Under the pieces are notes generated by a model, which searched no databases, was not told the DNA's origin, and saw only the letters and a list, made by a program, of their open reading frames with translations. Shown piece after piece: positions 17,092 to 26,246 of a DNA stretch of 64,000 nt. This DNA comes from Edaphobacter paludis. Lineage in GTDB: Bacteria > Acidobacteriota > Terriglobia > Terriglobales > Acidobacteriaceae. How positions within the stretch are numbered: the first letter of the stretch is position 1; the number at the start of each line of letters is the position of its first letter. Where the stretch lies: assembly GCF_039993895.1 (NCBI RefSeq), contig NZ_CP121194.1:2356001-2420000 (forward strand). The letters run 5' to 3'. Position numbers and translations under genes: made by a program.

Positions 17092-17673
17092 TTACTTGGA
17101 GAAGTCCACTTTAGGCGCAGTGCTGTTCTCAGGATTGCCCTTGAAGTATTCATCTCTGTAGTGGAACCCTGCCATACCAGCCCAGATGCTGTTAGGAAAC
17201 TGGCGGACGTAGACGTTGTAATCCTCAAGCGTCCGGTTATACCGGCTGCGTTCCACCGCGATCCGGTTCTCCGTACCCGCCAGTTCATCGGTCAGACGCG
17301 TGAACTGCTCGTTCCCTTTCAGGTTTGGATACTGCTCTTGCAGGCGGAAGAACGGCCCCAACGCAACGTCGAGCTTCGAGTTCGCCGCGATGCTGCTCGC
17401 ACGGTCAGGAGCGCTCGTGATGGCCGCCCGCGCATTCGCAATGTTGGTCAGCACGGTGGACTCTTCGTTGACATAACCTTTCACCGAAGCAACCAGGTTC
17501 GGAATCAGGTCGAGACGGCGCTGCTGCACCACGTTCACCTGCGAATAGGCCTGGTTGATGGCCTCATTCTTCTGTACCAGCGTGTTCTTCGTGCTCACAT
17601 AGCTGCCAAATCCAAACAGCGCTATAAGAATAATGACGCCGACTACTCCAAGCACAATCCATAAAGATTTCAT
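17092..17673 (-). CDS. lemA: LemA family protein
   Basis: 193 residues: one N-terminal transmembrane helix (SLWIVLGVVGVIILIALFGFG), then the coiled-coil LemA domain beginning KNEAINQAYSQVNVVQQRR and containing DLIPNLVASVKGY and a C-terminal RQFPNSIWAGMAGF-type segment found in LemA proteins. The function is poorly known; in many bacteria LemA genes pair with TPM-domain genes, as here (TPM gene 117 bp upstream on the same strand). ATG 17673 is chosen for its AAGGAG site; the frame is open further upstream without conservation. Confidence 0.9.
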   Translation of the reverse strand: MKSLWIVLGVVGVIILIALFGFGSYVSTKNTLVQKNEAINQAYSQVNVVQQRRLDLIPNLVASVKGYVNEESTVLTNIANARAAITSAPDRASSIAANSKLDVALGPFFRLQEQYPNLKGNEQFTRLTDELAGTENRIAVERSRYNRTLEDYNVYVRQFPNSIWAGMAGFHYRDEYFKGNPENSTAPKVDFSK

Positions 17674-17790
17674 TCGCCCCTCAATCTCCTTCGTCTGGTT
17701 TCGATCTTCCGGCAGGTGTCCCGGCTGTACTCTATCACTCCCGGTTGTCCTGCCCGTCCGTTGCCTCAACTGATATTTACATCGGCATCC

Positions 17791-18576
17791 TCAAAAATCT
17801 CCACTCGCTCCGCCGCCACCGGAACTGCCCCCTCCAAAGCCACCGAAGCCGCCTCCGCCACCCCCCTCGTCATCTCTGCCCCCGCCTCTGCCGCCTCCAC
17901 CGCCCATCAGGCTTCCCAACAGGAAAAAGATCAGCCCCACATTTCCCGTCCGGACAAGAATGAACAGCACGAAGAGAATGCCAACGCCGCCCAGCACCAC
18001 CTGCCACAGGCTCAAATGAACAGCCACCGGCTGCGGCTGTTGACGGTATTGCTGTTGCATCGGCTGCGTAAGAGTAACGCCCGCATCCGTAGCGATGATC
18101 TGCGCAATCTGCCCAACGCCCAGCGGAACGGCATGGTTATAGTCCCCCTGCCGCGCAAAGGGAGCCATGGCTCGCCCTATGTCCCCAACCTTGGCGTCGT
18201 TGAGAATGCCTTCCAGCCCATAGCCAACCTCGATCCGCCCGCGCCGCGGCTGCATGACCAGCAGCATCAGGACGCCGCGGTCCGTTCCCTTCGCGCCTAC
18301 CTTCCATTTATCTTCAAGCGCGGTAGCGAACTCTTCAATGGATTGATCGCTATCAATCGTCTTGATCGTCACCACCGCTATCTGGGCATGGGCCTGACGG
18401 TCGACCTGCGTGCAAAGAGCATCCACGCTCTGCACCGTCGCAGGCGACAACACCCCGGCAAAATCGTTGACATAGCCGGTGGGCGCCGGCAACGAAGCTA
18501 CCGTCTCCGCCGTCAGAACTCCGACTGGCGAAAGGACTAGAACAACAATTGCCAGCCATCGTGAAATGCGCTTCAT
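17791..18576 (-). CDS. TPM-domain (YgcG-like) membrane protein
   Basis: 261 residues: signal peptide (ISRWLAIVVLVLSPVGVLTA), a TPM domain (about 30-160: YVNDFAGVLSP, then DRGVLMLLVMQPRRGRIEVGYGLEG), one transmembrane helix near residue 190-210 and a glycine-rich tail. TPM domains are proposed to have phosphatase-like activity, for example in photosystem II repair, but the bacterial LemA-linked ones are uncharacterised. Forms a two-gene operon with lemA. Confidence 0.88.
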   Translation of the reverse strand: MKRISRWLAIVVLVLSPVGVLTAETVASLPAPTGYVNDFAGVLSPATVQSVDALCTQVDRQAHAQIAVVTIKTIDSDQSIEEFATALEDKWKVGAKGTDRGVLMLLVMQPRRGRIEVGYGLEGILNDAKVGDIGRAMAPFARQGDYNHAVPLGVGQIAQIIATDAGVTLTQPMQQQYRQQPQPVAVHLSLWQVVLGGVGILFVLFILVRTGNVGLIFFLLGSLMGGGGGRGGGRDDEGGGGGGFGGFGGGSSGGGGASGDF

Positions 18577-18616
18577 TGAAGGTCTATTCTACGCCCTGAC
18601 AGACGACGCGCCCGCA

Positions 18617-18649
18617 AGAGAAAAGGACGCTCCCGGCGTCCTTTTCTCT
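18617..18649 (-). terminator. Rho-independent terminator
   Basis: 14-bp stem (18617-18630 with 18636-18649), 5-nt loop. On the minus strand the stem ends in CCTTTTCTCT, which suits termination of the DUF4142 gene ahead of the TPM gene. Confidence 0.8.
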
Positions 18650-18666
18650 CTCACAAAAAAACAGTG

Positions 18667-19368
18667 TTACTCCGTCGGCGGAGGAGGCGGAGGAGCAGAT
18701 GGCGACTTGTTCCCACGATGCGGCATCTCGATGCCCTTGCTCTTCGCAAGCTGATCCACCATGACCAGATGCCCATGGATTATCTTCGCGGCCTTCATCA
18801 CCGCATCTCGCAGCATGGCATCCTGGGTACCCTCCGCTTCCACGCGAAACTCGCGCAGATCGTGGTGGTGCTCCTTCATCATCAGCGTCAGATACTCCGT
18901 ATCGAAGGCATCCCCGGAAAGTGCACCGAGTTTGTCCAGCTCTGCCTGATCGTCTTTATTGATGCGCTTCGGCAGCATCACTCCCATCGAGTCGGCCACG
19001 CTCTCCATATCTTTGTTCATCGCGGTGTGGTCCTCGACCATCTTCTGGCCGAGCGCCTTCACATCGTCGCTCCCACCCTTCTGAGCTGCAACCTGGCCGA
19101 ACTGTATCTCCGCAAGACCTCCCTCCACCGCCTTGCGCACAAACATCTTGTCCTTTGTCTCCTGTGCAGTCTGTCCACTGGTTCCGACCGAATCCTGCAT
19201 CGAAGGTCGCTGCGTCTGTCGTTGCCCCGGTCCTGGCATCGGCTGGCTCGATTGGTTCGGGGCCGCGTTCTCCGGCAAAGTCCCAGGCTCTGCCTGCCCT
19301 AGAAGCGCGGCAGGAAAGAGCATCGTGGCTGTACTCAATAAAATGATTTGCACTGGTCTGAAATTCAT
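18667..19368 (-). CDS. DUF4142 family secreted protein
   Basis: 233 residues with an N-terminal signal peptide (MNFRPVQIILLSTATMLFPAALLG) and a Pro/Gln-rich linker, then a ferritin-like helical domain of the DUF4142 type: MFVRKAVEGGLAEIQFGQ, LGQKMVEDHTAMNKDM and MKEHHHDLREFRVEAE contain the Glu/His residues that are conserved in the family. A periplasmic stress or metal-related role is possible but unproven. The tail ends in a run of six prolines. ATG 19368 has a GGAGGG site 8 bases ahead. Confidence 0.85.
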   Translation of the reverse strand: MNFRPVQIILLSTATMLFPAALLGQAEPGTLPENAAPNQSSQPMPGPGQRQTQRPSMQDSVGTSGQTAQETKDKMFVRKAVEGGLAEIQFGQVAAQKGGSDDVKALGQKMVEDHTAMNKDMESVADSMGVMLPKRINKDDQAELDKLGALSGDAFDTEYLTLMMKEHHHDLREFRVEAEGTQDAMLRDAVMKAAKIIHGHLVMVDQLAKSKGIEMPHRGNKSPSAPPPPPPTE

Positions 19369-19503
19369 TACTTGCCCTCCGGCGAACATCTGTTAGTCGT
19401 TCTTTGTGCCGCCTTATCCTTCTCGTTTGGTGTGCTGCTTCGACTTCGGGTTGCCTCTCTCAAAAACCTCTGACACTGTATCCTGACGGCTGGAGTTTAT
19501 CGA

Positions 19504-21588
19504 ATGACCCAACCTGCCATCACCCCGCCGACTGCCCGTCAGGACCCTACGCCTGTAACTCTGCATGGCCAAACGCTCGAAGATAACTACCGCTGGATGC
19601 GCGATAAAGACTCACCAGAAGTAATCGCTCATCTTCAAGCGGAAAACCAATATACGCTCTCCGTCATGGCGCCTACTACAGAATTGCAGGCGCGGTTATA
19701 CGCCGAGATGCTCTCCCACATTAAAGAAACCGACGAGTCCGTTCCCTACCGCGACCGCGGCTGGTATTACTACACGCGCACCGTCGAAGGCAGCCAATAT
19801 CCCATCCATTGCCGCAAGCTCGCCGCGTCGGCAACCTTCGATCCCACCCAGCCCGAAGAGGTTCTGCTCGACGTCAACAAGCTCGCCGAAGGCCAGCCCT
19901 TCATGTCGGTAGGCGGCATGAGCGTCAGCCCCGACGGATCGAAGCTCGCCTACTCCACCGACAACACCGGCTTCCGCCAGTACACCCTGCACATCCGCGA
20001 CCTCAAAACCGGAACCGACCTCCCCGACACCGCCGAGCGCGTCGGCTCGCTCGTCTGGGCAGCCGACTCGCACACCCTCTTCTACACAACCGAGGACGAG
20101 GTCACCAAGCGGCAGGACAAGCTCCACCGCCACCGCCTCGGCGACGACGCCGCAGATGATGCCCTGGTCTACGAAGAAAGAGACGAGCGCTTCAACCTCG
20201 GCGTCGGCAAGACCCGCGACGGCAAGTATCTCCTCATGGAAGCTGGAAGCCACACCACCAACGAGTGCAGCTACCTCTCAGCCGACACGCCCGGCGGCGT
20301 CTTCCTCGTCATCGCCCCCCGCCTCGACGAGCAGGAGTACTACGTCGATCACCGCGACGGCCTCTTCTACATCCGCACCAACGACACCGGCAAAAACTTT
20401 CGGGTCGTCACTACGCCCGTCAACGGAGAAGGCCGCGACTCATGGACCGAGCTCATCCCCGAAGATCCGCAAGTACCACTCGAAGATTTCGACGTATTTA
20501 GCTCATTCTGCGTATCTTCAAGAAGAGAAGAAGGCCTCACCGCCCTCGAAGTCCAGCACTTCGAGGCGAGCGGTCAATTAGGCCAGGTCGCAAAAATCGA
20601 TTTCCCCGAACCCGCCTACACCGCCCAGGCCCACGTCAACCGCGAGTTCGTCACCAGCGCCTTTCGCTACAGCTATCAATCCCTGGTCGCCCCGGCCTCC
20701 GTCTATGACTACAACGTGGACACCGGCGTCTCCACCCTCCTCAAACAGCAGGAAGTCCCCGGCGGCTTCGACTCCACCCGTTACGCCTCCGAGCGCCTCT
20801 GGATCGAAGCCAAAGATGGAGTCAAAATCCCCGTCTCCCTCGTCTACCGCCGCGACGCATTCAAGCGCGACGGCACCAGTCCCCTCTACATCTACGGTTA
20901 CGGCTCCTACGGCTATCCTCTGCCTATCGGCTTCGGCCCCTCGCGCCTCTCGCTCCTCGACCGTGGCGTCGTCATGGCCTACGCCCACATCCGCGGCGGC
21001 GGCGAGATGGGCGACCAATGGCACGACGCCGGAAAGATGATGGCGAAGCACAACACCTTCACGGATTTCATCGCAATCACCGAGCAGTTAGTAGCCCAGG
21101 GTTACGGAGCGAAGGACCGCGTAGCCATCGAAGGCGGCAGCGCAGGCGGTCTGCTCATGGGTGCGGTAGTCAACCAGCGTCCCGACCTGTTCCGTGTAGT
21201 CCTCTCGCACGTTCCCTTCGTCGACGTGATGAACACCATGCTCGACGCCACCCTGCCGCTTACTGTCGCCGAGTACGAAGAGTGGGGAAACCCCAACGAG
21301 CCCGAGGCCTTCGCCTACATGCGCTCCTACTCCCCGTACGACAACCTCAAACCCGGCCCCTACCCAGCCATGCTCGTCAAAACCAGCCTCAACGACTCGC
21401 AGGTCATGTACTGGGAGCCGGCAAAGTACATCGCCCGCCTGCGCACATTGAAGACCAACGACACGCCTCTCCTCCTGCACATCAACATGGACGCAGGCCA
21501 CGGCGGAGCCTCCGGCCGCTACGATTACCTCAAAGAAATCGCCTTCGACTACGCCTTCCTCCTGACTCAACTCGGCGTGGAGGGCTAG
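19504..21588 (+). CDS. ptrB: Oligopeptidase B (S9A prolyl oligopeptidase family)
   Basis: 694 residues; cytoplasmic serine peptidase cutting after basic residues in short peptides. An N-terminal beta-propeller (with HGQTLEDNYRWMRDKDSPEVIAHL typical of oligopeptidase B) is followed by an alpha/beta hydrolase domain. The catalytic triad is readable: Ser546 in GGSAGG, Asp631 in SLNDSQV, His666 in DAGHGG. No signal peptide is seen. The gene starts divergently from DUF4142; the 135-bp spacer holds both promoters, with no clear box recognised. Confidence 0.92.
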   Translation: MTQPAITPPTARQDPTPVTLHGQTLEDNYRWMRDKDSPEVIAHLQAENQYTLSVMAPTTELQARLYAEMLSHIKETDESVPYRDRGWYYYTRTVEGSQYPIHCRKLAASATFDPTQPEEVLLDVNKLAEGQPFMSVGGMSVSPDGSKLAYSTDNTGFRQYTLHIRDLKTGTDLPDTAERVGSLVWAADSHTLFYTTEDEVTKRQDKLHRHRLGDDAADDALVYEERDERFNLGVGKTRDGKYLLMEAGSHTTNECSYLSADTPGGVFLVIAPRLDEQEYYVDHRDGLFYIRTNDTGKNFRVVTTPVNGEGRDSWTELIPEDPQVPLEDFDVFSSFCVSSRREEGLTALEVQHFEASGQLGQVAKIDFPEPAYTAQAHVNREFVTSAFRYSYQSLVAPASVYDYNVDTGVSTLLKQQEVPGGFDSTRYASERLWIEAKDGVKIPVSLVYRRDAFKRDGTSPLYIYGYGSYGYPLPIGFGPSRLSLLDRGVVMAYAHIRGGGEMGDQWHDAGKMMAKHNTFTDFIAITEQLVAQGYGAKDRVAIEGGSAGGLLMGAVVNQRPDLFRVVLSHVPFVDVMNTMLDATLPLTVAEYEEWGNPNEPEAFAYMRSYSPYDNLKPGPYPAMLVKTSLNDSQVMYWEPAKYIARLRTLKTNDTPLLLHINMDAGHGGASGRYDYLKEIAFDYAFLLTQLGVEG

Positions 21589-21620
21589 GGAACTCTGGGA
21601 ACGCCCATTGGTTTTTTTGT

Positions 21621-21653
21621 TTGTCATTCCGCAGCGAAGCGGAGGAATCTGCG
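21621..21653 (+). repeat. GTCATTCC-type palindromic repeat, copy A
   Basis: TTGTCATTCC, then CCGC-AGCGAA-GCGG hairpin, then GAGGAATCTGCG. The ends match copies at 21729, 50771 and (inverted) 60591; the stem sequence differs between copies. Confidence 0.75.
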
Positions 21654-21728
21654 CTTTTGGGTGCCGATACAGCTTCAAGGACACTAGAGCAAAGTAGCCG
21701 TTGATGTAGAGTCTGCCGAGCCCTTTGT

Positions 21729-21757
21729 TTGTCATTCCCGAAGGGAATCTGCGGTTG
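21729..21757 (+). repeat. GTCATTCC-type palindromic repeat, copy B
   Basis: TTGTCATTCCC-GAA-GGGAATCTGCGGTTG: same borders as copy A with a shorter stem, 75 bp downstream in the same orientation. Confidence 0.75.
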
Positions 21758-22131
21758 CCTTCCTCCACAACAACAGCAAATCTGGACTAAACTGGCGTGA
21801 TCACCCAAGAGATGTTGAAAAACCTGTCAAGCCCGAAAATGGCATAAAGCATTGATTTACAAGCACATCTTCACTGCAAAAGAGTTTCGCTCCATTCGCT
21901 ACAATTAAACAAGATGAGTTACGAATCTCCCGCTGAGTGTGGCGGAAGGTCAGAATCCGACATCCTGCCTTCCGCGACCCCCAACCTCCTGCCCGCTTAC
22001 CAGGAGAGCATAAGTCATTTGGATGGAAGACTTTACCTTTAAGTCTTTTGTTTGGAAGACTTTGCCGAAGTATAATTTTCTATCGTATTGCAAACAGAGA
22101 CTTTAGAGGGTAGGTGGAGGGAGGGGGGGTA

Positions 22132-22887
22132 CTAGTCGGAGTGGTCCACAAGAGTTTGGATGAGAGCCGAAATGGTGGGTTCAGTGGCTTCCAGATGCGG
22201 AGGGTGGCCAAGGTCGCGGAGCGTCTGAGAGGTGATGGGACCAATGGACGCAAGAAGGATGCTGGCAGGAAGGGTCAGGCCAGCGGCTTCGAGCAGTGCG
22301 ATTAAATTCCGGGCGGTGGAAGCGCTGGTAAAAGTGATCGCGTAGGGGTAGTTCGCGGGCAAGCTGAATAGTTGCCGCAGCGAAGACATGGAATCCGGTG
22401 GGATCTGATTGCGATAGGCTTCGGCAACCGTCACCGTAGCTCCGGCAGCGGCAAGCATCTCCGTGAGAATGTCGCGGGCGTCTGCGGCGCGAACAAGAAG
22501 AATTCGTCTCCCGGAGACGTCGGAGGCAAGCGCATCGGCAAGCGATTCGGCGACATACTTCGGCGGGATCAGGTCGACTTCGAGGCCGATTCCCTGCACT
22601 GCCCGTGCAGTGGCTGGCCCTATGACGGCGATGCGCTGGGGGATGAAAGCTGGATTGCGGCGCTGGCCGAAGACTTCAACAGCATTAGCGCTGGTAAAGA
22701 GCAACCAGTCGTAGGTCTCCAGTTGCGCCAGGGCGGAGTCAAGAGGACCATAGCTTTCGGGCGGAACAATCTCGATGGTGGGAATAAGGATAGGAATCGC
22801 CCCCAGTGCTTCCAACTGGACAGCCAGATCTGAGGCCTGATGGCGGGTTCGGGTGACGAGGATGCGTTTATTTTGGAGGGCGAGCAT
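22132..22887 (-). CDS. hemD: Uroporphyrinogen-III synthase
   Basis: Closes and inverts ring D of hydroxymethylbilane to give uroporphyrinogen III. 251 residues with the HemD pattern: KRILVTRTRHQASDLAVQLEALGA at the start, TYDWLLFTSANAVEVFG in the middle, AITFTSASTARNL and LASIGPITSQTLRDLG near the end. The family is weakly conserved, but this combination of segments is characteristic. hemC and hemA lie 26-30 kb away in this window, so the pathway genes are not in one operon. Located 55 bp downstream of the LytS-type kinase on the same strand. Confidence 0.9.
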   Translation of the reverse strand: MLALQNKRILVTRTRHQASDLAVQLEALGAIPILIPTIEIVPPESYGPLDSALAQLETYDWLLFTSANAVEVFGQRRNPAFIPQRIAVIGPATARAVQGIGLEVDLIPPKYVAESLADALASDVSGRRILLVRAADARDILTEMLAAAGATVTVAEAYRNQIPPDSMSSLRQLFSLPANYPYAITFTSASTARNLIALLEAAGLTLPASILLASIGPITSQTLRDLGHPPHLEATEPTISALIQTLVDHSD

Positions 22888-22942
22888 CTTTCCAGCGATT
22901 GTAGTTTGAGGAGAGGAGCTAGACGCAATCGCCAGAATTTCT

Positions 22943-24343
22943 TTAGCGCCGGGTCACGGCTCGAACAGCGTCACCCACAACGCGAAGGGCCTGTTCTGCC
23001 GCGTCTCCTACCGGGCCCCAGACCTCCGCTCCATCGTCCAGGATCGGCATTCGCAGGCTGACCTTCGTTCCCCTGCCCGGACGGCTATTGATCTCGACCC
23101 CGGCCAGGTTGCCATAAAGAACGCCCATCCGCTCGCGCACGTTTCGTATGCCAATGCCCGTTCCCGGACGCACCAACCCGCTGACCGGCGAGGTGCTCTC
23201 CAACTCCGGGTCCATTCCTACGCCATCGTCCTCAACCTCAACCAGCAGCATTCCATCCTCGGTAATGCGGCTGCGCAGGGTCACTGTGCCGCCGCTGATG
23301 CGCGGCTCGAGACCATGCTTGATACTGTTTTCAATCAGCGGCTGAAGCAACATTCCCGGCACGACAACATGTAGCGTCTCTTCGGCAATCTCCTTCACGA
23401 CCTTAAGCTTCTCGCCAAACCGAACGACCTCAATATCCAGATAATCGTCGGTAAACATCAACTCTTCGCTGAAAGGTACAAACGCCTCGCGATCCTTGAG
23501 CAGAACGCGCAGAATGTTGCCCAGCTTCACGATCATCTCGCGGGCAAGTTCGGGACGCGATCGCACCAGCGACGTAATCGAATTCAGGGTGTTGAACAGG
23601 AAGTGCGGATTGATCTGGCGTTGCAGCGCATCGAGCCTTGCCTCCAGCAACAGTCTTCCCTGCTCCTCCAGCTTGCGCTCGATGCGGACCGAGTTCCATA
23701 TCTTCAACGGAATTCCGACTACAACAGGCGATGCCGCGCAGATCAGCAGTTCGACCCACCACGAGTCGGAGTGCAACTCGAAAAACCGGCGAGGATAGAG
23801 TCGCGAGAGCATGCTCAGTCCAAACTCGCCCATCGCAATCGACAGCAGAAGCAAAACCTGCCAGTCAAGGCGAGGTCGCCGCAGATTCCGCGTCACCCAG
23901 CGATAGATGCTCAGGTCGATCATCGGCGAGAAAGACCAGACCTCTTCAGCCTTCGCAAAGCGTCCAAATGCGCCAGCCGCCGCTGCCACCAGCAGGTTCA
24001 CCGGAAGCGCCAGATACTCATGGTGAAGCACCGCAGGAATTGCCAGCGCAGCGCCGCCTGCCATCGCCGCCAGCGGGCCTACAAGGATGCCCAACAGAAT
24101 TGTCGTCTCATAAGAGAGGTCCGCCGCCAGAAAGTTCGGCACCAGCACGCGAACCCAGACTCCCAACGTCAGTGGCACGCAGATCATCGCCACCAGCCCC
24201 GCGGTCTGCCGACGGGTTCGATGCGGCGCCAGTAACAAGTTTTTGAATGTTTTCGCGCGCGCCAGCGAAGTCGACACCGCCGCTGCCACGCCCAGCTCAA
24301 TCAGCAGCGTAATCAGGATCAGCTTTGGATCGGTCTGCGTCAC
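22943..24343 (-). CDS. LytS-type sensor histidine kinase
   Basis: 466 residues: five or six hydrophobic segments in the first ~215 residues (5TM LytS-like region), a linker, then a His_kinase domain with LQRQINPHFLFNTLNSITSL (phospho-accepting His) and an ATPase domain with the N-box QPLIENSIKHGL and GTGIGIRNVRERM. LytS/LytT-type systems respond to membrane or cell-wall signals or to metabolites such as pyruvate. No response regulator gene is next to it, so the partner must be encoded elsewhere. ATG 24343 is divergent from ribA. Confidence 0.88.
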   Translation of the reverse strand: MTQTDPKLILITLLIELGVAAAVSTSLARAKTFKNLLLAPHRTRRQTAGLVAMICVPLTLGVWVRVLVPNFLAADLSYETTILLGILVGPLAAMAGGAALAIPAVLHHEYLALPVNLLVAAAAGAFGRFAKAEEVWSFSPMIDLSIYRWVTRNLRRPRLDWQVLLLLSIAMGEFGLSMLSRLYPRRFFELHSDSWWVELLICAASPVVVGIPLKIWNSVRIERKLEEQGRLLLEARLDALQRQINPHFLFNTLNSITSLVRSRPELAREMIVKLGNILRVLLKDREAFVPFSEELMFTDDYLDIEVVRFGEKLKVVKEIAEETLHVVVPGMLLQPLIENSIKHGLEPRISGGTVTLRSRITEDGMLLVEVEDDGVGMDPELESTSPVSGLVRPGTGIGIRNVRERMGVLYGNLAGVEINSRPGRGTKVSLRMPILDDGAEVWGPVGDAAEQALRVVGDAVRAVTRR

Positions 24344-24417
24344 AACCTTACTTTACCCCTTCAGCGCTGCATCGAATGCCTGCGGCGAACAATCCAATCT
24401 CCATGCAGTCAGAAACG

Positions 24418-24423
24418 TATAAT
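24418..24423 (+). promoter_or_regulatory. Possible -10 box of ribA (leaderless transcript)
   Basis: A perfect TATAAT ends 6 bases before the ribA ATG at 24430, where no Shine-Dalgarno site exists. If used, transcription would start at or near the start codon. No good -35 box is seen about 17 bases upstream. Confidence 0.4.
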
Positions 24424-24429
24424 CGCACT

Positions 24430-25068
24430 ATGCCCTTCGCCTCCGTAAAAAAAATAGCCGACGCCGACTTCCCTACTCGCTGGGGCCATTTCCGCATCCT
24501 CGGCTTTGAGGGCATCGTCACCAATCCGCAGCCCTGCAACGAAGCAATGCCGGATCCTGCAACGCGGATAGAAGCTGCCGTTGCGCTCGTCATGGGCGAC
24601 ATCCACGCTGCGCCTCCTATCGTGCGCATCCATTCACAATGCCTGACTGGAGACGTCTTCCACTCGCTACGCTGCGACTGCCGCCAGCAACTTGAGCTTG
24701 CTCTCGCTACCATTGCAGAAGCAGGCACGGGAATCCTACTCTACGAGCAACAGGAAGGCCGCGGCATTGGCCTGATGGCCAAGCTACGCGCCTACGAACT
24801 ACAGGATCAGGGCCGCGACACCATCGAGGCTAACCTCGAACTCGGCTACGCAGCCGACTGCCGCGCCTATGAACTTCCCGCCGAGATCCTCAAGAGCCTC
24901 GGATTGAAGGCCGTTCGACTGATGACAAACAATCCCGAGAAAGTCGACGCGCTCGTCTCCGCCGGAATCGAAGTCACGGAACGTATCTCGGCCGAGGTGC
25001 CAACCGAACCGACCTTCGACCGCTATCTCCAGACCAAGCGCGAAAAGATGGGTCACCTGGTCGGCTAG
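24430..25068 (+). CDS. ribA: GTP cyclohydrolase II
   Basis: First step of riboflavin synthesis from GTP. 212 residues, a stand-alone enzyme rather than a fusion with RibB. Zinc ligands Cys71, Cys82 and Cys84 are in HSQCLTGDVFHSLRCDC, the catalytic region EQQEGRGIGLMAKLRAYELQD follows, and LTNNP-type MTNNPEKV closes the domain. The N-terminus is somewhat longer and carries an extra PDPATRIEA stretch. An upstream frame to 24325 overlaps the divergent kinase gene and is not credible. Confidence 0.93.
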   Translation: MPFASVKKIADADFPTRWGHFRILGFEGIVTNPQPCNEAMPDPATRIEAAVALVMGDIHAAPPIVRIHSQCLTGDVFHSLRCDCRQQLELALATIAEAGTGILLYEQQEGRGIGLMAKLRAYELQDQGRDTIEANLELGYAADCRAYELPAEILKSLGLKAVRLMTNNPEKVDALVSAGIEVTERISAEVPTEPTFDRYLQTKREKMGHLVG

Positions 25069-25071
25069 GAT

Positions 25072-26172
25072 TCACCGGCCCAGCTCCCTGTCGAAGAAGT
25101 TCGCCATCAAGCCATAAGCCTCCTTCGACTCCGGCAACTCCGCATCGTTCCAGAAAGCATGCGGCAATGCCTCGAAGACCACCAGACGCGCATCCACCCC
25201 GTCTCGCAAAAATGCGCGATGCAGAATCGTCGTGCCGCTGAGCAGCAGGTCGCGGCCGCTCGTAATGAAAAGCGTCGGCGGCATTCCGTGCAGGTCAGCG
25301 TAGAGCGGTGAGAGAACCGGGTCTTGAGGGTTTGTTCCCTTCACATATTCGGCGAGCAAGGGAGGCGGCGCGGGAGGATCAAGATGTCCCGACAGGCCGC
25401 CAAGCGTGTACATCGCCTGCGAATCGCCGACATGATCGAAGTCTCCAAAGCCTGAGAAGATTCCCAGCGCTCCCGGCAACGGCAGCCCCAGCTGTTTGAT
25501 CTTCACCGCAACCTCGCCCGTCAGGATTGCCCCGGCCGAGGTTCCGTAGATCGCGATCTTCGCGGGCTTGTACGTCTTCAGCGCCTCTCGATAGACCGCG
25601 ACGGCATCATCCACCGCCGCAGGAAAAGGGTGCTCAGGAGCGAGCCGGTACAGGACGGCGATTACCTTCGTCTGCGTCAGGTTGGCAATCGGCACAGTCT
25701 CGGTGAGCGAGCCGGAGTCGGAGTTGAATCCACCGCCGTGCAGATTGATGAGCACACGGTCCTGACGATCCGCGGGCGTTTCCAGTGGAGTGACCAGAAG
25801 CACAGGCACGCCAGCGAACGACTGGCTCACCACATGCACGGGATACAACGACTCCGACAGCTTGCCTGCGCGGGCCTGCCACGCATCGGTGCCGGTTCGC
25901 CGGGCTTCGAGCGTCTCCGGCTTGGCCGCGTCCGACTGGGGACGCGCAAGCATGCGCTGGGCCTCGGGGCTTACCGTCTTTGGCACAGGAATAACGCGAG
26001 TAATGTGCGCCGTTCCCTGGCCATCGATCACGCTCGAATCCCTTTTAGCCCCGGCGGTCGCCTGTTGCGACCATGCGGGAACAGTACATAAAGAAATCGC
26101 CGCGCAAATCATCGCGCCCGCATAAAACCTGTTCCCCAAGTGCAATCTTAAACGTGCGAATCTGCGATGCAT
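25072..26172 (-). CDS. Secreted alpha/beta hydrolase (HSL-type esterase)
   Basis: 366 residues with a signal peptide ending near AWSQQ (residue 37). Hormone-sensitive-lipase family signs: oxyanion motif HGGGF (145-149), LYRLAPEHPFPAAVDDAVAVY, nucleophile Ser212 in GTSAG, Asp in SGRDLLL and His in LPHAFW. It probably hydrolyses short-chain esters in the periplasm or outside the cell; the natural substrate is unknown. ATG 26172 follows GGAAAGGA. It converges on ribA with only 3 bp between the stop codons. Confidence 0.87.
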   Translation of the reverse strand: MHRRFARLRLHLGNRFYAGAMICAAISLCTVPAWSQQATAGAKRDSSVIDGQGTAHITRVIPVPKTVSPEAQRMLARPQSDAAKPETLEARRTGTDAWQARAGKLSESLYPVHVVSQSFAGVPVLLVTPLETPADRQDRVLINLHGGGFNSDSGSLTETVPIANLTQTKVIAVLYRLAPEHPFPAAVDDAVAVYREALKTYKPAKIAIYGTSAGAILTGEVAVKIKQLGLPLPGALGIFSGFGDFDHVGDSQAMYTLGGLSGHLDPPAPPPLLAEYVKGTNPQDPVLSPLYADLHGMPPTLFITSGRDLLLSGTTILHRAFLRDGVDARLVVFEALPHAFWNDAELPESKEAYGLMANFFDRELGR

Positions 26173-26246
26173 CGACCGATCCTTTCCGAACTCACTGGCC
26201 ACCCATCATACAAACTGCGCTGATGAGATCGAAGGTGCAAACAAAT

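Larger units (their letters stand above)
21589..22131. other. 543-bp gene-free stretch rich in short repeats
   Basis: Contains two copies of a palindromic GTCATTCC repeat (annotated separately), an 8-bp inverted repeat GCGGAAGG / CCTTCCGC (21942-21949 with 21968-21975), and an AT-rich segment with the direct repeat TGGAAGACTTT (22024 and 22053) that ends in a G-rich run (22108-22129). The G-rich run abuts the stop of hemD. No open frame here looks coding. Confidence 0.6.

Noticed and set aside
18620..18665. Possible repeat or small RNA between the TPM and DUF4142 genes
   Set aside because: The hairpin fits a plain rho-independent terminator.
20578..21768. Long minus-strand open frames opposite ptrB
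   Set aside because: Val/Gly-rich antisense shadows of ptrB without any domain.
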